Shown here: one piece after another, positions 44,380-55,242 of the stretch
Layout of the letters: each line of letters opens with the position of its first letter
Position numbering within the stretch: the first letter of the stretch is position 1
Assembly: GCA_963669155.1 (NCBI GenBank)
Contig: OZ022596.1
Coordinates: 14,247,163 to 14,311,162 of the forward strand
DNA: 64,000 bases
From: Arbacia lixula
Lineage: Eukaryota > Echinodermata > Echinoidea > Arbacioida > Arbaciidae
Direction of reading: 5' to 3'
Made by a program: the position numbers and the translations under genes
Notes under the pieces: generated by a model
Told to the model about the DNA's origin: nothing
Databases searched by the model: none
The model's input: the letters and a program-made list of their open reading frames with translations, nothing else

Positions 44380-45512
44380 GGTTTATTGCCATTTCGTCCA
44401 CTGCCATTTCGTCGAATAGCCATTTGGTCTAATGTCATTTTGTCTATCATCAGTTGGTCCACTATCCACATAGTACAATTACCATTCCGTCTACCCCTAT
44501 TTGGTGTAATAGCCAACTGGTCTAAAGGCAAATGGTCGAATAGCCACTTGGTCTACTTTCATTTTGTCCATTTTCCATTTGGTCTAGCTGCATTTGGTCC
44601 ATTATCATTTGGTCTAAACCCATTTTGGCTAACAATCATTTGGTCTAATTACCAATTGGTCCAATTGCCATTTTGGCTAATCATTGGATTTCGTCTAATA
44701 AGCATAGGCCTTCTGGGGGTTGTTTCACCAAGCTGTTCGTAAGTTACGAATGACTTTACGAACAACTGGTGATTACTTCTTGTGCTAAATGCGATACTTT
44801 GTCCATTGAGAATCTGATTGAAAACAAGAAGTGATCAGCAGTCGTTCGTGAAGTTCGAGCAGCTTGGTGAAACAGGGCCCAGGTCTATGCATGCTGCAGA
44901 TCAGAGCGAGGGATTTTCTCTCCGACGAGAACGTGCCGCGTGTGGAATCTCTCCCACGTGACTGCACCTACCGGCGTGCAGCTACGTTCGGATTTGTTCA
45001 CATGATGTACGGTACAAGGTGAGGGAAATGCCTACTGTACTGTATGCAATGATTTTTCGTGCTCAAGACTTCATTACACAGGTTACTCTCCCGACACGCA
45101 GTGATTATCAACATCGATTACGAAATGACTATAGACGAAATGGTTATTAGACGATTTGGTTGTTAGACGAACTGATCATAGGACCTAATGGTTGATGGAC
45201 GAATGATTATTAGACGAAATAGCAATTGGACGAGTTGATAAGTAGACGATGTGGATATTGGACCAACTGATAGGAGCCAACATGGCTATTGGGCCAAATG
45301 AACATTGGACGAACTGGTAAATGGATGATTTGGCATTAGACGAAATGGACTTAGACGAAATGGTTGTTAGACGAATTGGTTGTAGAAGCATTGGTTATAG
45401 ACCAACTGGTGATTAGACGAAATGGCTATTGGACGAAATGATGACTGAACGAAATGGGTGGTAGACGAAATGTTGATGGACGAAATGGCATTAGACGAAA
45501 TAGCCCTTGGTG
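44380..45512. mobile_element. TU-like fold-back element with arms made of 16-bp repeat arrays
   Basis: The left arm (44380-44705) is about 20 tandem units close to CCATTTCGTCTAATAG. The right arm (45117-45508) is about 24 units close to ACGAAATGGCTATTAG, the reverse complement. Outside the arrays CCCCTTGGGGTGG and CCCTTGGTGCAAGGG sit at the two ends. The 410-bp centre contains a separate fold-back MITE (44718-44880). This matches the architecture described for sea-urchin TU elements (long terminal inverted repeats built from short tandem repeats), from memory. No transposase is present. Confidence 0.75.
44718..44880. mobile_element. TGTTTCACCAAGCTGTTCGTAAG fold-back MITE, copy 1 (nested)
   Basis: The left arm TTTCACCAAGCTGTTCGTAA faces the right arm (GAAGTTCGAGCAGCTTGGTGAAAC). 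The centre (CATTGAGAATCTGATT) is shared with copies at 46965-47142 and 61957-62137. It is inserted inside the central domain of the TU-like element. Confidence 0.85.
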
Positions 45513-45523
45513 CAAGGGACAAA

Positions 45524-45681
45524 GGCACATTATTACTGGCAATGGTCTGGCAACTCTGTCATCAATGGTAACTACCACACTAATATCGCTCGAGAGCCAA
45601 TCAAATTCAAGGTTTCCAATAAGTTGCCATATTGGTAGCAAAGTAAGAATCAAAGACAAGTTTCATGGAACAGGGTCCTGG
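45524..45681. mobile_element. Palindromic MITE, TTGCATAAAAC family, copy 4 (diverged)
   Basis: It has the conserved blocks TCAATGGTAACTACCA, GAGAGCCAATCAAATTCAAG and AAGTTTCATGGAACAGGGTCC. It abuts the right end of the TU-like element. Confidence 0.6.
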
Positions 45682-45734
45682 TCTCATCAGAAATGCTGCT
45701 CAGTCTTGGACTGAGGTTCACAGGGCTTGCCCTT

Positions 45735-45905
45735 GACTATATTTTTTAAGGGGCCAACAAGACCACTTGAGCATGAGATCCTGTTGGATGGATTTTCAGA
45801 TGGTCCATACACTGTCCAAACTGTAAGCGATGAAAAAATTTTAGTGGCTACCCGGGCCACTGACTCAAAGATTTTCAGGTGGCTGTTGGCCCTTGGGCCA
45901 CCTCT
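45735..45905 (+). repeat. Dispersed repeat related to 40736-40865
   Basis: It shares CCACTTGAGCATGAGATCC and the downstream TTTTCAG(G/A)T(G/A)GC-like and GTTGGCC-like words. It happens to be open in one frame (45727-46068), but composition and repetition argue against a gene. Confidence 0.5.
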
Positions 45906-45919
45906 CATAGCTAGTCCTG

Positions 45920-46665
45920 GGTCTGGGTCAGTCTGTTATGGTTCACAAGTACCATTACTTGAAGACATCAAGGAATGTATTTCTTGTTGGGGTCACAACT
46001 CGGAAGGAGAAATGCAGAATTGCTCCCTTCAACTCATTTTATCTGACCTTCTGGGGTCATGCTTCTGAGCAGCATGCTGAGTCAGTTTGTTCAGATTCCA
46101 AATTATCATTACTTGAAGGTACAGGATACCTGGGCACTTGACTCAAGGGAAATGTCTTTGCTGGTGGTGTCACGACTCGGCAAAATGCAGGATTGTTCCC
46201 TTCAACTCATTTTATCTGAACCTTCTGGGGTCATGCTTCTGAAGGACATACTTATGTTTGTGTCAGTTTTTTCAGATTCCAAAGTATCGTCTCTTGAAGG
46301 TATCGGATACCTGGGCCCCCGACTCAAGGAAAATGTCTTTGCTGGTGGTGTCGCTACTAGTACTTGAAGGTAAATTTCACCTGAACCTCCCGGGGTCATG
46401 CTTCTGAGCAGCATACTTTTGTTTGTGTCAGTTTGTTCCGATTCCAAAGTTTATTACTTATACCTGGGCGGCTGGGCCCCCGATTCATGGGAAATGTCTT
46501 TGCTGGAGGTGTCACTACTCGAAGGCAAAACAAAGGATTGTTCCCTTCAACTCATTTTACCTGAAGCTTCTCGGGCCATGCTTCTCATACATGTACAGGT
46601 TTAGGTTTGTGTCAGTTTGTTCTGATTCACAAGTAGGCCGACCATCACTTGAAGGTATCGGACGC
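45920..46665 (+). repeat. Diverged satellite-like array, monomer about 165-181 bp, 4-5 units
   Basis: The landmark GGGGTCATGCTTCTGA, or its variant, recurs at about 46053, 46227, 46392 and 46573. Each unit has a CAGTTTGTTC(A/C)GATTC(C/A)AA(A/G)T segment, a TTACTTGAAGG(T/A) segment, an AAATGTCTTTGCTGG(T/A)GGTGTC segment and a CCCTTCAACTCATTTTA segment. Units differ by many substitutions and indels. Confidence 0.8.
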
Positions 46666-46687
46666 ATTAATGACAAGTGCAGTATGG

Positions 46688-46840
46688 TCTTGTTGCAAAA
46701 ATATTACCATTAACATTAACTCTCTCGCTCTCATCAGTGGTTAGTGCCATGGTAACATTGCTCGACAGCCAATCAAATTCAAGATTTCCATAGAAGCTGC
46801 CACTGACAGCTAAGTTACCATGAATGGTGCAACAGGGCCC
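46688..46840. mobile_element. Palindromic MITE, TTGCATAAAAC family, copy 5 (diverged)
   Basis: TTGTTGCAAAAATATTACCA at the left and TGAATGGTGCAACAGGGCCC at the right, with GACAGCCAATCAAATTCAAG central. Confidence 0.65.
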
Positions 46841-46964
46841 ATGCAGATCCACCAGAGGTAAGCTCATCGCTAGGATTAAAAGATATTCAATAGCTGGTGG
46901 TTCAGCAATGTCAATTTAAATTTACTCAAGCACCAGTATGAATGGGATGTAGAAATCCATACGG

Positions 46965-47142
46965 GCTTTGTGTTTCACCAAGCTGTTCGTAAGTTACGAA
47001 TGACTATACGAGCGACTGGTGATCCCTTCTTCATCTAAATGCGATAACACGCTTTGTTCATTGAGAATCTGATTTAGCACAAGAAGGGATCACCAGTCGC
47101 TCGTAAAGTCGTTCGTAACTTACGAACAGCTTGGTGAAACAC
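46965..47142. mobile_element. TGTTTCACCAAGCTGTTCGTAAG fold-back MITE, copy 2
   Basis: An almost perfect hairpin. GTTTCACCAAGCTGTTCGTA faces TACGAACAGCTTGGTGAAAC, and ACTGGTGATCCCTTCTT faces AAGAAGGGATCACCAGT. Confidence 0.9.
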
Positions 47143-47149
47143 CCGCCTT

Positions 47150-48620
47150 GTTCAACTGTACACATCACTCGTGAGAGTTAAGTGCATTTTGGAATAGAAG
47201 CATAAAAAAATCGGACTTTACTAAGTTTACCGAAGCTACTCGAAAGTTCGGTCTAGCTGTATGCCGCAATGCTCACCCACATGCAGTCGTGCACACACCA
47301 CTCATGTTGAGTACTTACGGCCATAGCGTATTGCTGCTGGTATCCTAAGTGCGCAAGATCGCAACTACTGATCTTAAGGGTGTGGCTGATAAGACCGCCG
47401 CCCAATGCAGCGCCCTCTATAAACAATATCACGCCATGAGAGCGTTCGTACAGGCTTTGCGTAATGGCCCATTGACCTGCAATTTACACATCGTTCGCGT
47501 CCATTCCGTACTAATGTACACAAAGGTTTGCTTGGTTGGCTATGCTGCAATAACACAAATGCACACACTGTTCATTGCGCGCGTACTAGCGCTGTGGCAA
47601 GATTTCTGCCGATATCTGGATATGGCACATGCATGAGATCGCAACTATCTAAGTTTTACCTATCTTGATTGACTTGAGCCTGAGGGTGGCTGGGCTAACA
47701 GGACCACTGCCAAATTGTCCTCTATAAAGAACAGTGATTGTTGTCATGGTTGTACCACAACACGTGATGTACCATGACTGAGAACACACTGGTCATACGT
47801 ATCACACTGAGCTAGAATAAGATGATCTAGTCTAGACTAGTACTATAGTAGTAGAGCCGTAGTCGCGAGTCGTATAAAGCCAGAGGGTCTGTCCGACCCA
47901 TACAGCAAGTAGACTCTATTATTACAGTACACATCATGTAGCAGGTATGGTCCGACCTAAGCCAAAGGTTTTGATTTAAATAAAGTCTGTACGAGAGTTT
48001 ACCTCATGCACAGCTATTATCAGACAACACATCCTGATCATTTAGCCTCACAGACACAGTTTCAGAGAATTCATGAAAACATACGCGGCACAGCCGTGTT
48101 GAAAAACACATTTCTCGTACCCCATCATCAGTCTACGCCATGGCCATGCGCTTTCAATGTGCATGTCCCCACACATTGCATTTCCACGTTGCTCTGGGAA
48201 TGCATTGCATGCATGCGCACTGCAATAACGATCGCACGGTACTCCCATGTAAATTTAACTCGGAGAGCACGAGGTCCGAATGCTGATAATAATAGTCTGC
48301 AAGTCTGAGTTTGTTAAGAATAACATGAAACTGTCACGCAATGTGTTTACGTCTCAGCTCACCTAAAAGTACAGCTCGCACTAACGAGGAATTGACTTCG
48401 CTGTACAGTGGCCATATGTGTATCGAGAAAAGACACGATATACTCGCAGGTCGTACGTTGATATCGTACATGTACACTGCACTTGCACTGCACTGTACTA
48501 TAGACTGATTCGCTGAAGAATGTTGTTGACATGGTACGCGCTGGCGCTATCCATAATGCACGTAGTTAGCCTACACGTGCAAAATCGGGCCGGTGATATC
48601 GAAAGTTACCTCTGAAAGGG
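47150..48620. other. No gene recognised; loosely duplicated segments
   Basis: GATCGCAACTA plus GGGTG(T)GGCTG and CCTCTATAAA words appear around 47355-47425 and again 47637-47730, an old direct duplication of about 280 bp offset. A minus-strand donor-like TTTTAG/GTGAGC near 48372 could end an upstream exon of the zinc-finger gene, but I cannot define one. Confidence 0.35.
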
Positions 48621-48627
48621 TAATTTG

Positions 48628-48857
48628 CCATTTGGTCCAATCCCAATCGGTCCACTCACCATTTCGTCTACCTTCACATGCTGATATGTATGGGTTAGGG
48701 TTAGGGTAGAGGGTCTGGATTATGGTTAACGGTTGTGGTTATGGTGTAGATTAGAGTTGTTCATAAGTTAACCAAGTATTTTAATCTAAAACGGTATTTT
48801 TAAGGGTTCCTTGTAGACGAAATGGTGAGTAGACCAACTGGCATTGGACGAAATGGC
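48628..48857. mobile_element. Short relative of the TU-like element (three-unit arms)
   Basis: The left arm (48628-48672) has GCCATTTGGTCCAATCCCAA, GGTCCACTC and ACCATTTCGTCTAC. The right arm (48813-48857) has GTAGACGAAATGGTGAGTAG, CCAACTGGCATTGG and ACGAAATGGC, the inverse. The 16-bp unit is the same as in 44380-45512 but only about three units per arm. The interior includes GGGTTAGGGTTAGGGT. Confidence 0.75.
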
Positions 48858-48869
48858 CGATGGCAGCTA

Positions 48870-49535
48870 GCTAGCTAGGCAGCTCGCCTTGCGACCACAT
48901 TTCATTCCCGGGTACGCCTGCACATGATTCGAATTTATAAGGTCTTTACATCACAAATAGTTATGAAATCAGGCTTGCTTACTTGATCATCATGCTGGCG
49001 TATAACAAACGTGGCCCTTTGTTTGACTTAAACTTAATCAGGACGTCATCCACATTTTGTCCCATGGATTTTTTCAAGCTTTTAGTATTTACGATCTCAT
49101 TGTGTTATCGAAGGAACAAGTGATACGACTAGCATTTAAAATCTATCGATCGATGCAGTTATGGCTCCGTTGGTTTATTATACGTTTGAACATAATGACT
49201 GCAAAAATAAAATGCAATTGGCCTTCTAGGATCAATTTCAATTTCACTGATGAAGTTCATCACCATGCACCTGCCACCGAAAGATAGCTAGCACGAGGCG
49301 AGCTGTGCCTGTTTTTGTACATCCATATGCATGTCGAATGAATACGTTACAACAACAATGCTAAAGTTCTATGGCATCACGCGGGAGAGGGCAGCAAGCA
49401 CATTGATGGAGTAGAGTACCTACATGTAGGTACTCTATGATGGAGTAAAGAAAATCAATTACAGTACCAGCTATATTTTTATAGGCAATGCTGTGCGATT
49501 TACTTTTAGAGTATCAGCGTTATGTCATGTTTTCC
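48870..49535. other. No gene recognised
   Basis: A small inverted repeat (GGAGTAGAGTACCTACATGTAGGTACTCTA) sits at about 49408-49438. Nothing else noted. Confidence 0.4.
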
Positions 49536-49547
49536 AGACATAATATA

Positions 49548-49770
49548 GGGGAGAGAAAATCTGAGAGAGATAGAAATAGGGAGGGAGAGAGAAAGGGCAG
49601 GCGGGCGTAGAGAGGGGGAGGGGGATGATGAAATAAAGACGGAGAACGAAAGAGGAGAGCGAGGGGGCAGAGCGTTGCTGACGAAGAGCAGCTTTGGGAA
49701 GATAGATGGGGAAAATATGTGAGAGGAGTCCTGAGGGAGGAGAAAGAGAGATATCTCGAGAGCACATTGT
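49548..49770. repeat. GA-rich purine tract
   Basis: GAGAGA and GGAGGG-type sequence; overlapping frames on both strands are low-complexity. Confidence 0.85.
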
Positions 49771-50057
49771 ACGCGGAGATCGAAGGCTTTTTTTAGTTTT
49801 TATTAAAACTTGTGAGGCTGGAAACGCCACGCCACGCGACGTCGATATCACGTTGGAGCTCAACTATTATATCCGTGAATATATTGCGCTGAGCCTTTGA
49901 CAAAGGACCCCCTGAAACTGAAACAGAAGTTCCCGAATTGTTTGTCACCTACTCGTGGTATTTCCAGTAATCGCCCGACCACGGTCTAAACATCCGACCA
50001 ACCCCAGTCGGCAAATGAAATTTCCTTCACCGCAGAGCTCAGAGAAAGTTTACCACA

Positions 50058-50190
50058 ATGGACAATGCTCCCGAACAAAGAAGCCGCCCACGAACAAATT
50101 TGAGCCTCCTCGGAGAGACTTCGCTTCTTGATCTACTCTCCGTGAGTCAACTAGCGTATCTTGCACTATATTCAGTGGTGGGCATAGTCA
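50058..50190 (+). CDS. Candidate first coding exon, unknown gene
   Basis: The ATG in CACAATGGAC opens a frame of 45 or so residues (MDNAPEQRSRPRTNLSLLGE... then a hydrophobic stretch LAYLALYSVVGIVIF) that runs into the donor-like TTTTC/GTAAGACC. A stronger donor, CTCTCC/GTGAGT, lies earlier at 50141. Composition is more protein-like than the neighbouring frames and upstream DNA is not repetitive. No downstream partner exon could be matched in phase with confidence. Confidence 0.25.
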
Positions 50191-50302
50191 TTTTCGTAAG
50201 ACCAAAACTTAGTGCTGACCAAGCACATGGTCATGGGCCTAGTCTGCCCCCGCAGACCCTATTATTTCTGTAACATTATCTTGCCCTCTCGTCTCGTCTC
50301 CA

Positions 50303-50518
<216 letters not shown>

Positions 50519-50524
50519 AGATTA

Positions 50525-51910
50525 CATCTTTCCTCAATTACACATCGCACAATATTTATTTCTACGGTCGACGTATGCAGAAGAATATGAAACTCACCCG
50601 CTGCTTCAAACTCGTTCCTGAATTGGATTTCCGACCGTTGTACAGTAGGCCTACTGACTTCTCTCCTTTGGTCAAGTGATTTCTGCAAATTCTGCTCAAG
50701 CTCTCTCAAACTTGGGTACGGCCACTATGCACACACGCACCGGTTTATCTCTGTCCTGACATGATCGAAGTATGCATACCAAGGCGGTGAGACTGTATGA
50801 GGAGTTGTGGTATAGTTCAGTGGACTCCCTCGGCACCGCTATAATTGAAGGATAATCGTTCGTTTCTCCATGGACCCTAACAGAGCGCATTTATACATGT
50901 ATAGTACTGAATGGAGAAGATTGTGAAGGCTTGGGGAAGATTTATGTGGGGTGGATGTTTAACGGAGAAGTTCCCGGCGTGCAGAAATGAAAGCGCGGAT
51001 CCGTCCGTGGTTTGCCAATGGTTGTGTTAAGGCATAGGCCTGCATGTACTGTGCACAGCCCCGCTTAGTCACCAACCATGGGTCGAGCTTTGACATAAAC
51101 ATTGGATAAAGATTGGATAAACACGTAGTCTGTAATGCTCAAGAATGATAGAAAGGAACAAAGACGGTCTGTTTCTACTGCACTGCGGTGCATTGGTGCT
51201 ACCATACCCTATGTACATAATGCAAGTTGTGGTATTTTTTCGCGTGAACGTACTCATTTGATTTGTTTACCTTGATCATGCATGCCATCGAAAGGGAGGG
51301 GGGGGGGGGGGGGGGTTAACGTGCGCTGTCTTACATCCGCTTCATCCCTGCTGCCGTAATTATGCGTGTTATTTTCCGTTATTGCACGTATACCAAATCT
51401 GCCTTCACATGCATGCGGTATAGAGAAAGTATACAATGATCTAAATTTTAATTGAAGTGTTCAAAAGCAATATTTTAGCTTTAAAAATGCAGACTGGATT
51501 TAAGTGATAATGACCAGTGCATGCTAGATTTACATTGGTATTGGTATTGGTATTGGTATTTTGTGCGGAGACTAGACTCGTACTGCAGACGATGGTAGTC
51601 AAGCTCACAGAAATAGAAAGACGTCTTTCTACATGTATTTCTTTCTATTTCTGTGGTCTAGCCTCGGCCGGGACTGCTCCCGATTTTTCGTTCTCGACGA
51701 GTTGCGGACAGCAGCCAATCAGCGCCCGTACAGAATGTCATTGCAAATCGCACGTGCGCCCGGGTCGGGGAGTGTCAGGGGGTCAGATGACGTCCCACGC
51801 ACCGCCGTTCGCGTTCTCTGTCTTATTTTGCGAAAGCGCCTGTGACTCCCGCGGACGGACGGCTAGAACAGATTGCTCTTTTCCGTCCGCGGGGTTATAA
51901 CGAAAGCTCC
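50525..51910. other. No confirmed gene; GC-richer DNA from about 51650
   Basis: A poly-G run lies at 51296-51316, and a hairpin (CACAGAAATAGAAAG facing CTTTCTATTTCTGTG) at about 51606-51653. From 51650 CpG is frequent, and TTGGTA is repeated five times at 51535-51561. The 127-residue frame at 51517-51900 has no recognised motif. Confidence 0.4.
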
Positions 51911-51959
51911 CTAGTGTATTCCGCAGAGCGACTTGAAAGAGGCCATTGTTCATGCAAAC

Positions 51960-52632
51960 CATAGAGTTATTAGGGACTTTTCGATTTGGACGTGCCGCCA
52001 GGCGTCACCGTGAATGACGTCACTTTTACGCACCGCGCATGCGTCAACGTCGACACCTCGGCTCAACACCCCTCGGCTCAACGCGTTTACCCAGGTTTTC
52101 ACCGACCACCCAATTCACTCGCGCCGGGCTCATCCCGTGCTGTCTATGACGTCATACTCCTCTCGATAATTATGGACGGTGCCGGAGGAAGATTATGCCG
52201 AGTTACAGCAAATCAGTGGGAAGTTCAACTATTTTTCCTTTTATTTTTTTTAAACAATAAAAAACAACAAAAAATATAAATAGCTATATTACCAGAAAGT
52301 TCATCTTCTTCTCACTTAACATGAGCACCACTGACGTACTAACTGCAGCCTGTCAGGTACCTGTTTGCTCTGTCGTCTACCAAGTTGCAAATGCACACTA
52401 CAGTCCCACATATACATTTTAACCGCGCCCGTATACGTATTGCAACCAGTGATCAGTCATTGCCACGCGGGACACAGGGGCCATGACGTCACTACGTCGA
52501 CTAGACGTGACGCCCGAAATCGAAACGCATTTCAGGAGCGGCTCAACGTAGGGAGTAAACGCGTTGACATACGCCTGCCGCCGGGCGTCACATCACTCTC
52601 GTTCACCCAATCGAAAAGTCCCTATTAACTCT
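51960..52632. mobile_element. 673-bp DNA transposon with 8-bp target duplication
   Basis: The tips AGAGTTATTAGGGACTTTTC and GAAAAGTCCCTATTAACTCT are inverted. ATGCAAAC flanks it at 51952-51959 and 52633-52640. The other arm of the surrounding inverted repeat reads CATGCAAACGCAG without interruption, which is an empty-site control. Subterminal TGACGTCA-type and GTCAACG/CAACGCGTTTAC words occur near both ends. Eight-base duplications are typical of hAT, P and TU-type elements; no transposase is present to decide. Confidence 0.8.
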
Positions 52633-52817
52633 ATGCAAACGCAGCGCATTTCGCACTACACATCGCGTACTACATGTTTGTGTCCCCTTGTAATTCATGG
52701 GGTGTATAAACGAAAATCGGAAAGAAAACATTGTAGGCCTATATTTGTTAACTCTTTGTCTGAGATAATGATAGTTTAATTGATAAATAAAGGCAAAAGA
52801 TGTGGCAAAAGATGTGC

Positions 52818-52865
<48 letters not shown>

Positions 52866-52978
52866 TGAGCACTCGACGTGTGTGTGTTTCTGCGTATTTC
52901 TGAGTGTATGTATGTGTGCCATGTGTGTGCCATGTGTGTTTCTGTGTATTTGTGTGTAACGTACATGTGCGTGTGTGC
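52818..52978. repeat. GT microsatellite and TGTGTGCCATG repeats
   Basis: A pure (GT)n of about 20 units is followed by (TG)n interrupted by CCATGTGTGTG, ACTCGACG and TATTTCTGAG words. Confidence 0.95.
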
Positions 52979-53004
52979 CAGCTATAGAGGCGCTATTGGG
53001 GCGG

Positions 53005-53195
53005 AGGGGGGGGGGGGGGGGGCAGGGGAATCACCCAACCAATTAATATATGCCGGGGAAAACATGTCGATTTGCCCTCCCCCCCCCCCCCCCCCCCCAA
53101 TAATTTTGACAATTTGAAAAATTCATGCGCACTAAAAGGCCCTACCATTTTGACAATTTGAAAAATTCATGCGCACTAAAAGGCCCTAACATATA
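53005..53195. repeat. Poly-G, poly-C and a 44-bp tandem duplication
   Basis: Poly-G at 53006-53022 and poly-C at 53079-53098 flank 55 bp. ATTTTGACAATTTGAAAAAT starts two adjacent 44-bp units at 53103 and 53147. Confidence 0.9.
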
Positions 53196-54036
53196 GAGCA
53201 ATAACTATGGGCCCTAAAATGTTATGTTAAAAAAAAAACAAGTAATGGAAAGCACTCTACCTAAATTAATACTATCAAAATTGTCAGGCTAAAATTGTGT
53301 ACTTCAAAATTCAATTTAACACGGTTCGACGAGACCCTGTGTGTGTATTCTGAATTATGACATATTGTGATCGGAATGTTGTTGATAATAAGTTTATGGT
53401 GCCTGTAATACTTGTGGTATAACAAGACCTGGTATAGTGCCGCACGTAGTGCTAACAATATAAAAGACTGTACCTGGCTGGTAATGATAAAGTTAGCATT
53501 GCTTTCAATCGAATAAACCAGATCTTTTGCCTTTATTTATCAATTAACCTATCATTATCTCAGATAAGGAGTTAACAAATTTATACAAGGTTTTCTATCC
53601 GATTTTCGTATACACCCCCGGGTACACCCCATGTAGTACAAGGGGACGCTACCGAAATTTTTTAGCCCAGGCCACTGATCTCCCAGTGGTCAAGGCCAAG
53701 GCACGTATGCGTACTGCGTTTGCATGAACAATGGCCTCTTTCAAGTCGCTCTGCGGAATACAATTACCCGATCCGCGTTAGCGGTACGGAAAAAAAATGC
53801 CAGCGGGAGCACTGCGTGAGCTAGCCTAGGCATTGTGGGTGTGGGTTGTCCCCACTGATCTTCCCACTAGTGTAGAGATCAGTGGTTGTCCCTCACGCCT
53901 TTTAGCCTCCTACTCCTAGCAGCAGTTGTAGCCCGTGCGCCTAAAAAGAGACTAATTATAATATTGTGTTATATGACGGGCCGGGTAATGTGGAGACGGT
54001 ATGAGCGTGAAATCGGGTCAGCATTGCAGACTAAAA

Positions 54037-54105
54037 ATGTCGGAAGACGCCGCTAAAATGAATTGTGACTGTGATACACTGGATCCAAAGACAACAGTCT
54101 TAAAG
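54037..54105 (+). CDS. Candidate first coding exon (possible 5' end of the MULE-SWIM gene)
   Basis: CTAAAAATGTCG starts a 23-codon frame (MSEDAAKMNCDCDTLDPKTTV...) that ends at a donor TTAAAG/GTAATG in phase 0. It lies in CpG-richer DNA (54000-54310), as expected for a promoter-proximal exon. An acceptor in matching phase 0 exists at 57664 (TTCACATGCAG/GACCAC) inside the first recognised MULE-SWIM exon. The link is a frame-compatible guess over 3.5 kb. Confidence 0.35.
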
Positions 54106-55240
54106 GTAATGTTCTTCAACTGAATTTAGTTAGCTGGAGATGTTTTCGTTTGGGTATTAAGTCTGCACGCGACAAATGAATTCGCGTCAGCTTCGAGATT
54201 TAGCTCGAGTCGAGTGTCGGCTCCGTCACTCAGCCTGAGCCCCGGACTCTCCCCGGCCATGCCGGGCCGGTCAGGGAGCGACCGGGGCAACGCTCGGGTA
54301 AATATGACGGCCCAGTCAGACAGTAGACCGAAAAATCAGTCTCTGTAGGACGTTGGATCCGCTGAGATTGCATCTGGCTCCTCTGAACGCCCTATTCGGG
54401 TTGGGGGGGGGGGGGGGGACGTCCAAAAATGTCATTTTGATTAAAGAATGCCCCGAATGAGACGGTTATTCCTGTCTACCCAGTCAGTAGTAGCAGCTGG
54501 TAGTGCAATACAACTTACAAGATTACTTATTTCAAGTACTCTAGTCTAGCACTAGTATCATTCTGGCTCAGTGAAATCAAGTGGATAAATGACTAAGATT
54601 CGATCTTGATGTTGCTTTATCTACCAAATAAAACCTGCTAGAACACGGTGTCACCAGACAGGAATAGGCCCCAACTGTCTCATTTGGGACATAATTTTAC
54701 AGAGACCGATTTTTCAGTCTAGGCTCTATGAGTCTAGGTGTCACTGACTTGACTTTTGCTTTGCATGCGGAACTTTATATTTTTTTAAAATAGCAGAGCC
54801 AAAGTCATTGACTGCAGGTAGACTGAAAATTCAGTTTCTCTTCGTCGTTGGATCCACTGAGATTGCATCTATGATCTAGATCTAGGCTAGCTCTTCTGAA
54901 CGTCGTACTTAGAATGGTATGTCATAAAAATAATGTAATTTTGGTTACAGAATGCCCTGAATGAGACTTGTATCACTAAATTGCAAGATATACTGGAGAA
55001 ATATACTATGTGTTGACTCACGGAGAGTAGATGAAGAAGTGAATTCTCTCCGAAGAGGCTGGCATGAGTTCGTGGGCAGCTTCTTTGTTCGGGAGCACAT
55101 TGTTAACTCTTAGCCCGCTTCGTTCGACTCACGGCACATACAGCGGGCTGCCAAGTTCGACTCAAGTCACATTTCGCGCACAATGCATACGGAACGCATT
55201 TAATTGTATTGTGCGCACACACATACAAAAGCGACAAACT
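54106..55240. other. Possible intron with an internal diverged duplication
   Basis: CGTTGGATCC(G/A)CTGAGATTGCATCT with AGAATGCCC(C/T)GAATGAGAC appears at about 54350-54462 and again at 54854-54980, each preceded by an AGAC(C/T)GAAAA(A)TCAG(T) segment. GC-rich inverted words (CCCCGG/CCGGGG) cluster at 54240-54300. No exon found. Confidence 0.45.
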
Positions 55241-55242
55241 GC

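Larger units (their letters stand above)
51917..53764. repeat. Large inverted repeat, arms interrupted by an insertion
   Basis: The left arm (51917-51959 plus 52633-52800) starts TATTCCGCAGAGCGACTTGA and ends TTGATAAATAAAGGCAAAAG. The right arm (53522-53764) starts CTTTTGCCTTTATTTATCAA and ends TCAAGTCGCTCTGCGGAATA. Between the arms lie (GT)n, poly-G/poly-C runs and a 44-bp tandem duplication. It could be a fold-back element in its own right. Confidence 0.75.

Noticed and set aside
44380..45512. CRISPR-like array
   Set aside because: Repeat units abut without unique spacers, are degenerate and occur in opposed arms in a eukaryotic setting.
45727..46068. 113-residue plus-strand frame
   Set aside because: It spans the end of one dispersed repeat and the start of the satellite-like array; the related copy at 40736 is not open.
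48684..48702. Telomere-like GGGTTAGGGTTAGGGT
   Set aside because: Only two to three units within a small transposon interior; not a telomere or fusion point.
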